DNA of 64,000 bases from Apoda limacodes (Eukaryota > Arthropoda > Insecta > Lepidoptera > Limacodidae), in NCBI GenBank assembly GCA_946406115.1, contig OX291550.1:30046722-30110721 (forward strand), in the 5' to 3' direction. Shown here in pieces: positions 32,812-43,209 of the stretch (positions are counted from its first letter, which is position 1; the number at the start of each line of letters is the position of its first letter). The notes beneath the pieces were generated by a model. It was given only the letters and a program-made list of their open reading frames with translations. It was not told where the DNA came from and did no database searches. Both the position numbers and the translations under genes were made by a program.

Positions 32812-33774
32812 GAAAGTGATGAACCACAATCGTACCAGTTGGCTATTGAAAGTCCTGAATCTCAACTATGGTCTGAGGTAGTTGACAAGGAAATACAGGC
32901 TTTGGAATCCAACAGGACGTGTGAAGTAGTGGATAATTATGAAGGAAAGATCATAGACACAAATTGAGTGTTTAAGAAGAAAAAGGGCAGTGACGGTAAT
33001 GTTAAAGTGTATAAGGCACGATTGGTAGCTCGCGGTTTCCAATAACAAGGTGTTTCTTTTGAAGAAATATACGCTCCAGTTACCAGTTTGACCACTGTGC
33101 GGTGTCTTATTTCGGTTGCTGCATACTTTGGTTGGCATCACATCAAGCTGATATCTGTAGTGCATTTCTTCACAGTAGTATTGATGAAAATATTTATATA
33201 TACTTACCTGAGGGTCACTGTCAACACGGGAAAGTAGGTAAATTAAAAAGAGCTATTTATGGGTTAAAAAAGGCACCCAGGTATTTGTATGATACTTTTA
33301 ACGACCATATGTTAAGCAAAGGTTTTGTTAGGTCAAAAGGTCATTTAAGAGTTGAAAAATGATTAAACTAAATATTTCAAAACTAAAGATATAGGTTTGG
33401 CTTCTCATTATTTGGGTTTAAAAATACAGCAATGTAGTGACTGTATTACTATTGATCAGACAGCTTATTTGACCGAAGTGTTGAGAAAATTCAATATGCT
33501 AGACTGTAAAAATGTAACTACACCAATAGAGAGTAATTTTGATACAAGTGTTTTGTCAGAAGATAAGTCAGAATCAACTGATATTAAAAATAAATACCGT
33601 AGAGTAATAGGTTGTATAATGTGTGCTATGTTAGGCACAAGGCCTGATTTGTGTGTTGCAATTAGTATTTTCAGTAGGTTTCAAAGTTGTGCTAGTGAAC
33701 AATTGTGGAAATGTTTAAAAACTGTAATGAGATACATTAAAGGAACTTTAAATTTAAAAATCAAGCTCATGTAA
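32812..33774 (+). pseudogene. Copia reverse transcriptase, catalytic YVDD segment deleted
   Basis: The reverse transcriptase begins SQLWSEVVDKEIQALESN, then VFKKKKGSDGNVKVYKARLV, a TAA in VARGFQ*QGV, EEIYAPVTSLTTVRCLISVA, DICSAFLHSSIDENIY and RAIYGLKKAPRYLYDTFNDH. Near 33345 it breaks off and resumes at KYFKTKDIGLASHYLGLKIQ. Relative to the usual Copia order, the ~55-60 residues holding YVDD are absent. The thumb region continues to 33774. Confidence 0.9.
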
Positions 33775-33785
33775 TACTACAGGCT

Positions 33786-34242
33786 TATGTGGATGCAGAT
33801 TGGGCAGGGGACACTATAAGCAGAAAGTCTACTTCGGGCTACTTTGTTATGCTGTTCAGTAATCCAGTTATGTGGTGTAGTAAGAAACAAAGTTGTGTTG
33901 CACTCTCATCCACAGAAGCAGAGTATATTGCCTTAAGTCAATGTATTGCTGAAACTTGTTGGTTAAAAACTGTCTTGTTAGAAATGAAAATTGTAAGTGA
34001 TAAAATTATTGTATATGTTTTTGAGGATAATTAGTTAGCTATATGTGCAGCAAATAGTAGAGAACAACCTAAACGTTTAAAACATATTGACATCAGATAT
34101 CACTTTATTCAAGAACAAATCTGTAATGGCAATGTTAAATTAGAATATATATGCAGTAAAAACCAGTTGGCAGATTTTCTGACAAAACCATTAAAAAGAG
34201 TTAGATTTGAATATTTAAGAAATAGTATAGGATTGTTTTAAA
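33786..34242 (+). pseudogene. Copia RNase H
   Basis: YVDADWAGDTISRKSTSGYF, CSKKQSCVALSSTEAEYIAL and the terminal LEYICSKNQLADFLTKPLKR are the diagnostic RNase H blocks of Copia elements. A TAG at 34032 interrupts between EDN and LAICAAN. The domain ends at TAA 34240. Confidence 0.9.
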
Positions 34243-34518
34243 AATCTGGATTGGAAAAAAGATATATATTGTTTAGTTTTGTTTTGCTGTAAACATTGAT
34301 ATCTATAAATACTTGTACTATATGTAGTTTACCTGACAATAGCCCAATTATTATAATTTTTTATATAACCATTGAAACTATTATATTAAAATTTAAGGGG
34401 GAGGAATTAATTGTAATAATTTTGATCAAATAGGAGTATTGAAATTTTTGTTAAGGTGGAGATGTGTACTATTTTTATTTAGAGGTCTTTTGTTACTAGT
34501 CGTTTCATTCAGGGGGAG

Positions 34519-34683
34519 TGTTAATAGATGTAATGAAACCGACAGTATGGGAACACTGCCTTTTTATTTTTTTACTTCCTTTTTCCGTTTCACCGCTGTC
34601 AAGTATGGTGTGCGTGCTAATACTTTAGTAAATAGTTGTAAATACTCCGTGTTTGATTTCCTCCAACCTGCCTCAAGAAAACA
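34519..34683 (+). repeat. Candidate Copia 3' LTR
   Basis: It starts TGTTAATAG right after the tract CAGGGGGAG and ends plausibly at AAAACA near 34683. No second copy exists in the window to prove it. Confidence 0.4.
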
Positions 34684-34727
34684 GTTGCTTTAAAAACAAA
34701 TAATTAAATTAAAATAAAACAAAAATT

Positions 34728-34835
34728 TAAGGGGGGCTCCGATACAACAAACGTGATTTTTTTGCCGTTTTTATAGATAATGGTACGGAACCCTTCGTGC
34801 GCGAGTCCGACTCGCACTTGGCCGATTTTTTAGTA
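34728..34835 (-). repeat. Family S SINE-like repeat, 5' part
   Basis: On the minus strand it begins AAAAAATCGGCCAAGTGCGA, then GTCGGACTCGCGCACGAAG, GGTTCCGTACCATTATC and ATCACGTTTGTTGTATCGGA, ending after the CCCCCCTTAAATT block. This is the best-preserved head of the family in the window. Confidence 0.75.
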
Positions 34836-34839
34836 TTAA

Positions 34840-35940
34840 ATATAACTATATTAGAACCGATATCTGTTCCTCTAATATTATTCCAAATTTCTAAACAGTG
34901 AGCCTCTAATGACTCTGTAGTTCTTTCATTTCGCATGTTCCATCTTTGCACCATCAAACCCCATAGGTTTTCTATGGGATTTAAATCTGGTGATTTTGCA
35001 GGCCAAGGAATAACATTAATGTCCGGGTGTTAAGTAAACCAATCCTGCACTATATGCGCTCGTTGCAACGAGGACAGTTATCATGCATAAACTGTATTTG
35101 TGGCATATCAGCTAATGGATAAACACACCGCGCTGTTGGCTACATGATCTCGTCTAACACTTCCACATAATGTGAAGATCTAGCGCGCCCTGCTATTGAG
35201 ATTAATTCACCAGGACCAGCCGCAGTCATCCACCCCCACATATTTAGTGAGATCCGTCCAGATTCTATATTTGGGACAACATTGTGTTCTGCATAACGGG
35301 TTCCATTTCTGCGCCACAAATGAAGCCTCCCGTTTTCAGATGATACGAACGACTTCTCATCGGTGAATAATGTGTGCTCCCAGTCAAAATCTAAATACTC
35401 AAGGGAGTTGCAAGGGCAAACAACAATCTATTTTGTTTATGGGTATTAGTTAAATATGGTTTTTTAGCTGGCTTTATATGATGCAATCCTTCAATAAGCA
35501 AAGCTCGACGAACTGTGTGTGAAGATGTATGAATCATGTGTACAAACACAGCAGTCAATATGAAACCATTGTTCTCGTATTGTTCCACCATGAATCTTCT
35601 TTGAGTCGCATCAATGTGCCGCGGGCGTCCTCTTTGAGGTCGAGTTGATAAACTCCCCTCCTCTTGGTTGCGCGAGACCCAACGCTTTACGGTAATCCAC
35701 TAAAAACTAAATAGCCAGATTAAAATAAACATTTTTCAAACTACTGAAATTATATTTTAATTTGTTTTTAGAAATTTACTTACAAAAAAGTGTGGTATTA
35801 AAAAATTATGATATAACATTAACATCAAATAAAATACTTAAAGTAAAACCAGTCTCATTGCAAATTTGAGATATATTGTAACCCATATTATGTTCTATAA
35901 TACGCATCCTCTCTTGAATATTTATATTGGCCTGCATATT
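34840..35940 (-). pseudogene. Tc1-like transposase pseudogene
   Basis: It starts at an ATG near 35937 (MQANINIQERMRIIEHNMGY, NISQICNETGF: a helix-turn-helix). About 200 bases of AT-rich non-coding sequence follow, ending TTTTTAG, which looks like an intron. The frame resumes WITVKRWVSRNQEEGSL and RPQRGRPRHID, then the catalytic domain: FTDEKSFVSSDENGR, FMHDNCP, and WPAKSPDLNPIENLWG. These are the first D, second D and final E of a D34E-type (Tc1) triad. At least two in-frame stops (one after VEVLDEIM, one in DWFT*HPD) inactivate it. Terminal inverted repeats were not identified. Confidence 0.85.
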
Positions 35941-36237
35941 ATTTTTAGCAAAGAAATTTAATAAAAACACAAAACAACCTTATCAACACAACCACCTACA
36001 GTAACACATCCACAACGACAAATGGCTTCTTAAGTAATTAGCGCATCTAACTTAATAGCTAAATGAAAACACCAAACAAACTTGTCAGCACATACCCCCA
36101 GAAACAAATCGGCAACGAACGAAAAACATTAAATGTCTACCTACATAGAACTTAATAGCTATTAGAAAATTGGTCTAAGCTGATGTTATTAAACAAAATA
36201 TTCATAATTCGTAAAATGTAACAACAACAAAAAGACA

Positions 36238-36322
36238 GGCAAGGTGAGATTCGAATCCACCACCACTGAGTACACGTATTCAGATCTGATACGTCTATCC
36301 ACTAGGCTACGGATACGATAAT
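36238..36322 (-). repeat. tRNA-like sequence, probable SINE head or tRNA pseudogene
   Basis: On the minus strand, TAGCCTAGTGGATAGACG fits the polymerase III A-box, and GGATTCGAATCTC the B-box ~50 bases on. Between them, CGTAT/ATACG could pair as an anticodon-like stem around a 9-base palindromic loop, which is too large for a tRNA. Acceptor ends do not pair. It is therefore more likely a tRNA-derived element than a working tRNA gene. Confidence 0.45.
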
Positions 36323-36329
36323 TTTCCTA

Positions 36330-38360
36330 GTGAAATTATTATATACATTATTAAATGAAACTAATATTACTCAGGTTCTACAAGACATATTACTTTATTT
36401 CTTTAAGTGTGCCATTCTATTTTGTTTTGAAACTCTATATGCAGTTCTGCAACTGACCGTACATACATATATGTAAAAGATTTATATATTAATTATAATA
36501 TAATTTATCTTGCTACGCTAATAGATACTATGTTGTTTGATCCAACAATAAAGTTTTGTACTATAGACTGAATTTAGTAGACAACAGAAGACGGTTAAAC
36601 AGCCACTTAAGGTAGAAATCGTTTTACATTGTTTTTGTGTACCGTGACTGTCGCTCAATTCAATCTAAGATATTATCTTTACCTTAAAATAACTTTTCTC
36701 TAAACACAGTTATACTCAAACTTTTATCTCAGCAGACAAGGTGTTTTTCTGTCAAATTGTAATACATTTCACGTCTTCGCGTCATTGTCGACAATTTCAC
36801 AAAAACTTGTAGTACTTTTGCTACGAGCGCTACGCGACACCTCTCGCTACGTGCGTAGAATAACTACTACGCTGCGTTTTTTGATGTTTCTTAGAAAGAA
36901 AAAAATGTACCTGTACAGATTACTAATTTTATAACTTGTTTTCATCCTTTACGTACCTAATCGTGTTTTAGTTTTATAACTTTTTCTGTATTTTTATTAT
37001 TTCATTAAATTAATTCGTTTTTTAAACTTTTCAAAAGCAAGACACAAAATGTATGCGATGTGTTGTACATTTGTAATACAAATATACTAAGCTTAATACA
37101 AATATATTTCAATCTTATAGTTTTTTTTTGTTTAAACCCTTAACGATGTCATAAAAATAATTCGGTAGCTGGGGTCTAAGTAAGGCAAAAGACCCACAAG
37201 CAACACGGCACCGCCGTAACATCCTTTTCTCGAAGCAACTCACCGCGGTTAACAGAATTACCTCAGTTCCTCGCCTTTTTCAGTGTGAATGTCCTGCGCA
37301 ACAAAAATCCGAAGTAAAAAAATTCAGTTTTAAAAATTGGTTCCCTTAAACCACACGATAGTGCCAAATAAAATTTACTACGGCTATTAAGATCTCTAAA
37401 CTTTATTGATTTTCTAAAACTCGTATCTTTTGCACGATTAGATCTATCACACCTCATTCAGGGATATACATTTATAATGAACTATATATTTATATTTACA
37501 ACTGACTATAATATTTATACTCAAATGTATTCAATTAATATGTAATGGCGATACGAAACTCATGTATATATGTACCTAGTAGTGCCTATGTACTTGACGT
37601 TTGTGCGAGCGATCTTTGCCTTCGATAAACGACAAACTTGATTCCATCCCTTTAATCCTACATAACTCCTTTGCCCGTTAAGTGATTTACAGGGTCTGCT
37701 TATCTATGATCACTTCCGTGTTTGATTTGTAACTTACGTGCGCTGAAATTGAAGCATTTAAGAGACCCTTAGAATCCTGGCAAATCCTGGTAAGTGAGAT
37801 TACCATCAATATCAGGTTGTACGACGGGTTGGGGAAGACGTTAGAACCGCACACACTCCGCCTGCTCAGTGAGTTATCGGATTAGGGGATCCATAATATC
37901 CTATGAATTAAATTTTGAACAACACAAAATGATTGTTACTACCAAATACCAAACCAAATACAATAGCTTCAGTTAAAGAATGTTTTATTCTTAATACTAT
38001 TTTAGTACCTAAAGTATATTCAACAGGTATACAGCCTTTTATTTTGCCGTCAACGTAATATCTATATATTTTTTATAAATTAAATAAAAAAATCACGTTA
38101 CTGACGTGACTTATGTACAATGTACATGTCGCCTGTCTTTACACATAATTTGTAAAATATAGTGATATGTAGTAATTGATTTAACTACGTATATGATTTT
38201 TTTTGTCGAAGAGTCGTCGTTATACCTAAATTTTAGAATACTACGTTTGCCCCTGAGTTTTTGCTAATGACTCATCTTGAAAACTATGTGGGTATTGCTT
38301 GAGACGTAGAAGCGGCGGCGTATATTACTAGGCAAGATTAGTATTTCTATTTTCCGCTTT
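36330..38360. other. AT-rich spacer; no supported gene
   Basis: Short frames only. A stretch near 36815-36880 has several GCTACG/CTACGC words but no regular period. Nothing else was recognised. Confidence 0.4.
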
Positions 38361-38364
38361 AATT

Positions 38365-38647
38365 AAATATTTCGGAGTTTTTAATATAATAGAAATAGAA
38401 AAGAAACAATCTGTGACAAAAAATTAAAATATTTTTTTGTAGTATGAAATATATTTATTTAATAAAAGTTTTTGACTTTACTTTGATTAAATAAATATTC
38501 ATAAAAAATAAAAAAACAATTTGTACTTAATGTGTAAATACATCCAAACTTAATGTATAGATAAATTCGTAATTGATGTGTGACTTGAATATTTCGGAGT
38601 TTTTTATTTAATAGTGTTAGGAATAGATAAGAAACAAGCAGTTTACT
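38365..38647. repeat. Repeat block with 23-bp units and flanking duplicate
   Basis: Three 23-base units start at 38521, 38544 and 38567 (TTGTACTTAATGTG type). The flanking sequence AAATATTTCGGAGTTTTTAAT (38370) reappears at 38587. The same 23-base period returns at 39126-39286, so the two blocks are parts of one repeat region. Confidence 0.65.
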
Positions 38648-38995
38648 TAAAAACCGGCCAAGTGCTAGTCTGGGTCGTGTACCGAGGGTTCATCATAAGA
38701 TCAAGTCTCACAGGTTTATAACTTAATTTTGAGTTTTTGGATTATTTCCTATATTTATTAGAAATATCACGTAGGTTTTGATTTACTTGTGTGTGCCAAT
38801 ATTTTCGACAAGAATGGACCAATTTTTTATTGCGTTGACTTAGAAGCTTGATTTTCTTACATCTTCAAGGGATTATAGACTTCAGTATTTGATATTAATT
38901 TCAATTTGATACCTCCACGAATTCCTGATAAAAAGAGGCTTGTCAGACGGATGGACAACAAAGTGATTTTTTTAAGGAACCCTAAAAAGGTAAAT
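38648..38995 (+). repeat. SINE-like repeat, variant of family S with different middle
   Basis: It begins AAAAACCGGCCAAGTGCTAG, matching the head at 34835, and ends GACGGATGGACAACAAAGTG through a GGAACCCTAAAAA tail. The ~250-base middle is unrelated to the 18.7 and 21.4 kb copies, so it is a separate subfamily sharing head and tail. Confidence 0.6.
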
Positions 38996-39125
38996 CCTTA
39001 TTAAAATAAGTATATATTAGGGGTTAAAGTATGAAATAGCCGTTTCTTAATAAAAATATATTTATTTTTAGGATGAAATATATTTGTTTAATCAAAGTAA
39101 ATAAAAGTTAAACTTATAAAACTAG

Positions 39126-39286
39126 ATTCCTACTTAATATATATAGATCATTACTTGTTGTATAAATATTATAGTACTTGATGAGTAAATACATTAGTAC
39201 TTTATGAATAAATACATGAGATCTTGAAGTATAAATACATTTGTACTTGATGTGTAAATATATTTGTACTTCATGTATACATTTCA
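39126..39286. repeat. Degenerate minisatellite, 23 bp x 7
   Basis: Units start at 39126, 39149, 39172, 39195, 39218, 39241 and 39264, each a variant of TTGTACTTGATGTGTAAATA. The period is exact but the bases vary, so this is an old array. Confidence 0.8.
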
Positions 39287-39299
39287 CTTACTATTCGTC

Positions 39300-40930
39300 T
39301 TTACTGTAAGAATTTGCTGGCACGTTATACGATCAGAATTCCAAAGTGAGAACGAGGACTCGGTAACCGATCGGACAAACGTGCTCTGATACCGAGAAGA
39401 TGTCCTGGGCAAGCAAATATAAAATGAACTGGCGGCTGGGAATTGTGTCTCATTGCAGAGGTATTCAAGACGATAAATCTAATTGACATTATGGTAAAGG
39501 ATGGACGCTTTATGATAAACTTCTTCTTCAAGAAATAACTACAAACGAAGTGGACCAATGCTTCTTTGATTTCTCTTTAATGGCCTTTTTTCATTTCAAT
39601 CTATACTTATAATACACAACTTCTAATGACTGATAAAGTACATAAAGTTTACAAACACTCATAATATATATAATAGAGCTGAAGATTCGTTAATTTAATT
39701 TTTCAGTTTGAACGCGATAATATCTGGAAATACCAGTCGGATTTGAATTCTTTGTGCATTTGATAGCACAATTCTTGAGGAAGGTTAATCTTTTAAACAT
39801 AACACTTCAAAAAAAGAAGTAAAAACACAAAGAACCCCACGCGACATACTTGTAAGACTAGATATGTTTGTGCCTACCTCGTTCCTTTTTAATCATTTTT
39901 TATTTTATTATTATGATTCATATATTTATTCGCTACAATTATACATTATTTTCCTTTTTATTCCAATTACTAATACCAATCATTTTATATTATTGGATTT
40001 TTATTTTTCTGATTTCATTGGTCTTAACAATATCTGTTTTCGATTAGGTATTTCAGAATATTCTGGAGTATTTAACATACATTGAATAGATGACAATATT
40101 GTTTTATTCAATATTGTGAATAACCAATTTATTAATTTTTTAAAGGCAAGTCTAGTCTATTTTGAGCCAAGTCAGTCCATACATACTACTACATACATGA
40201 ATTTTGAGTTAGAATTACTTCAAAGCAATAATTAGATATAGACTCGTTGAAGAAATACGCTTATTTGTATTTTTAACCCCCGACGCAAAAAAAGTCATTA
40301 GACTTTTGATATTTTATTTTACTTTTACTAAAAAGCCAGTCTCAACCAAATTACCAAAGAGTCTGCCAACTGATGACTTTTGCCCATACGTGTCATCACG
40401 TCGATCATCACGCCATATCATCGGGCATCCTGAGTAAAAATTTGGAAGACGCTGCAGTGCTCAAGGAGGACCCTTTAAGATTCCTGAAGTCTTAATACGA
40501 CCGCGGAGACTTCATTTCGACCGTGCCGTTTAAAATCACCGGGTCACCACTTTGAGGGATCATTTTAAGTTAACCTTGTGGATAAGGAAAAGAATATTGT
40601 CGTGAGTCGTTCCAATTAATCACTATTTACTTTAATTTTTCCTTACCATAATATGTTAAATGCTTATACACAGTTGAAATTTTCTAACATCTCTCTGCTA
40701 TTCCCATATTGAGCAATTTTGAGTCAACAAGCTACATACTCGTATCAATTGTATTCTTAGCTCATATAAACGCTTGCAAATCTAGTGCACAGCTATCTTA
40801 TTGCAACTTTAATCTACATATTATTATCTATAGCCATATCGCATAACAGCTGAGCAAAGCAACAAACAACAGCTGATCGCTTGCACTGCTACGTCCCGTT
40901 GCTTATCGATAAACCTGTCAATATGTGACG
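39300..40930. other. AT-rich spacer; possible LTR of the following element at its right end
   Basis: No gene is seen. The region 40860-40990 leading into the BEL/Pao remnant contains CAACAGCTGATCGC and GTGACGTCACACGG and could be LTR or leader sequence, but no second copy exists to show it. Confidence 0.35.
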
Positions 40931-41109
40931 TCACACGGTGTGGCTGGTCATTAGATTCGCTCACTTACTTACTACCTACAGTGTGCAATTAAAACGCTTT
41001 GTTAACTATCACTTGTTTCCAATAACTATCGCATCATTTTTGCTTGAACTCATTTCGTTATATATTATTTTCATTAACATTTCACTATGGCTTATAACCA
41101 AGAATTACT

Positions 41110-42475
41110 TATTAGGAAACGAGGTTAAGGCAAAAATCACTAATTTTCCCACTTATATTAATGTTTTTGCCTGCTGTAAGTCCTTATCAGACCTTCAACG
41201 TATCGAGTTGGAAGGCCGTTTAAGCAAATTTAATGCCGTCACTTTTGGTGACATACAAATGCAGATTGATGTGCTCGCGAGTAAGCCAGACGAGTCGTGT
41301 GAAAAGCGCGTTGGCTTCGAGGAGTGGTTTCATGCACTCGCCGCGCAAGCACGTCAGATCTGTGATGGGCTCGGTGGACATTCAAACAGGTGCATTGTTT
41401 AAAAATACGCAAAACTTCATACGCTTACCTAAAATCTTCCTTCCTTCGATGTTAGTTATAGTTACTGGCTTAAGTATATGGATACATCTAAGTCACTAAT
41501 TCATGACAGTAGTTCCATTGCCGATATTAGTAGGTTCCACTACCTTCGAGCAAGTTTAAAGTCGGTTAGAAATATTAAAATAATTAAAGTTTACCAGCGA
41601 AAACTACGAGGTGGCGTGGAATTTACTTTTTCAAAGTTATAATAATAATCAGCTTTTGATTAACAACCACGTGAAGGCACCGTTTAATGTGGAATGCATC
41701 AGCAAAGAATCCTGTCAATCCTTACGTTGTATTGTTGATGTAATTAATAAAAATAAAAAAACATTGAAAGGGACTACACTTGGATACTCTAATTGTGTTT
41801 GTTATGTTCAGTAGACTAGATCTTGTCACCTTTGAAAGTTGCGAGGAGTATCGTCACACTATAGCAAAATCCTCGACCTTAGAACAATATTGTGTTTTCA
41901 AATATTCAAAAATGGTCAAAAATATTAACTTAGATAAATTTAATAGAATAGTTTAACAGCCTATTAGTTTTGTAGTAGCTACTAACAATAACAATAAACC
42001 ATTGCCCTCCTACAGTAGTGGTTAACCAAACAATTTAAATAATAATTGTCCTTTACGTTTAAAAAATCATTTATTGTACACATGTGAAGATTTTCGTAAT
42101 CTAACCCTCGAGTCTTAAATATTAAAGGTACAAGAGTTTTACCTTTGTAATAATTGTTTGCGTAGTGATCATTCCAGCAATAAGCTCGGTTTGTCTCGAT
42201 GAGCTATGAGATTATTACAGGCATAAATAATAAGATTTCGACCAGCTACGCAGCATAAAAAAAATTCGAAGGAATATTGATTGTCTTTTTTTGCCCGCAG
42301 TTACGAACATTTTACCTTCTACTTTAATCGACATTAGTAAAATTCCAATACCTTCAAAGTTGCAACTAGCTGATCCTACTTTCCATACTACCTTGTCCAT
42401 TGATATTCTCGTCGGTGCTGAGGTATTCTGGGATGTCTTAGGCACTAAATCTGTTATTTATTTATTTATTATTGT
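41110..42475 (+). mobile_element. BEL/Pao retrotransposon remnant (gag and protease)
   Basis: Frame-disrupted but ordered BEL/Pao parts are present. The gag start is at 41205-41370 (RIELEGRLSKFN, FEEWFHALAAQARQI). Then comes RLPKIFLPS at 41420. The segment SLIHDSSSIADISRFHYLRA lies at ~41490-41550. VAWNLLFQSYNNNQLLINNH and CQSLRCIVDVINKNKKTLKG are at 41613-41775. A Cys-rich segment (CPLRLKNHLLYTCEDF ... LCNNCLRSDHS) is at ~42050-42180. A protease-like stretch VPAVTNILPSTLIDISKIPI, then LADPTFHTTLSIDILVGAEV, is at 42286-42425. No reverse transcriptase or integrase follows. All pieces are separated by stops or shifts. Confidence 0.8.
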
Positions 42476-42744
42476 TATTACAAATTGACAATTATCTACA
42501 GAGAAAAAAAACTAGTTCCTTCTAATATTATATACATTTTTTACAATCGTACACATTTAACGTGAGATTTAAATATTGGTATCTAAACTACGCTCAGACT
42601 ATATCTTTCTACCAGTTACTTTCGGTTGTTATTTGTTAAGAATGATAATCTGTGAGCAGACATCAGTTGCTGAATATTAATCATTATTATTATTAATAAA
42701 TAATACTTAATATTATTTATTTTTATCATAATTAATTATTATAC

Positions 42745-42777
42745 ATCAATATTATTATTATTATTATTATTATTAGT
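42745..42777. repeat. (ATT)n microsatellite
   Basis: Uninterrupted TTA/ATT triplets in AT-rich surroundings. Confidence 0.9.
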
Positions 42778-42879
42778 CTCATTAGTTATTAATTAATGTT
42801 AAAGTCGTGCGGTTGTAGGTAAGTAGACACCTGGTGAGGTTTTTTTTCTGACTGACTATGCAGTTGGCTGTTAGCCATT

Positions 42880-43200
42880 ACTGCTTCACCGGGCTTTTTT
42901 GGGCGAGTCCGCTTGGGTTGTCGCTCTCGGGGGCGTCCCTTCGACTGGCGTGAGTCTCAAACCAGAAGGTGAGTCACCGCCAGGAGGGGGGTTCCCCGTT
43001 ACGCGGGTGCGGTTGCGATTGAGTGGGGGCGAGAAGCTCTTTGATATCTCGTATATCCGTTCGGGCGCCAACGAACTCGGGACGTCAGCGTCGTGTGAGG
43101 GGCAGTCCCTTTTCGGGGAGGTCGTAGAGACTACTCAGCTATCCGGACTGCAAGATCGTCATCTGAGGCCGTTAGTACGTGCCGAGGCCGCCTAACGATA
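42880..43200 (+). repeat. GC-rich island, probably a fragment of an interspersed element
   Basis: A 300-base block of much higher GC than anything nearby. It is open in one plus frame (42899-43195: GVSLKPEGESPPGGGFPVTR, LSGGEKLFDISYIRSGANEL) and has sharp edges against AT-rich DNA. The frame has no recognisable domain. The composition resembles the 5' region of LINEs such as the one at 48.6 kb, but it shows no direct match to it. The class is not established. Confidence 0.4.
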
Positions 43201-43209
43201 GTTTTACGA

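Larger units (their letters stand above)
30530..34683 (+). mobile_element. Decayed Ty1/Copia retrotransposon, 5'-truncated
   Basis: Gag, protease, integrase, reverse transcriptase and RNase H follow in Copia order (integrase before reverse transcriptase), and each part is described separately. There is no 5' LTR or gag start: sequence before ~30540 is unrelated. After the RNase H stop come two purine tracts, AAGGGGGAGGAATTA (34396) and CAGGGGGAGTG (34510). The second is directly followed by TGTTAATAG, a candidate 3' LTR start at 34519. Several stops, frameshifts and deletions make the copy inactive. Confidence 0.92.

Noticed and set aside
36238..36322. Functional tRNA gene
   Set aside because: A- and B-boxes are present, but the acceptor ends do not pair and the anticodon-like loop is nine bases and palindromic.
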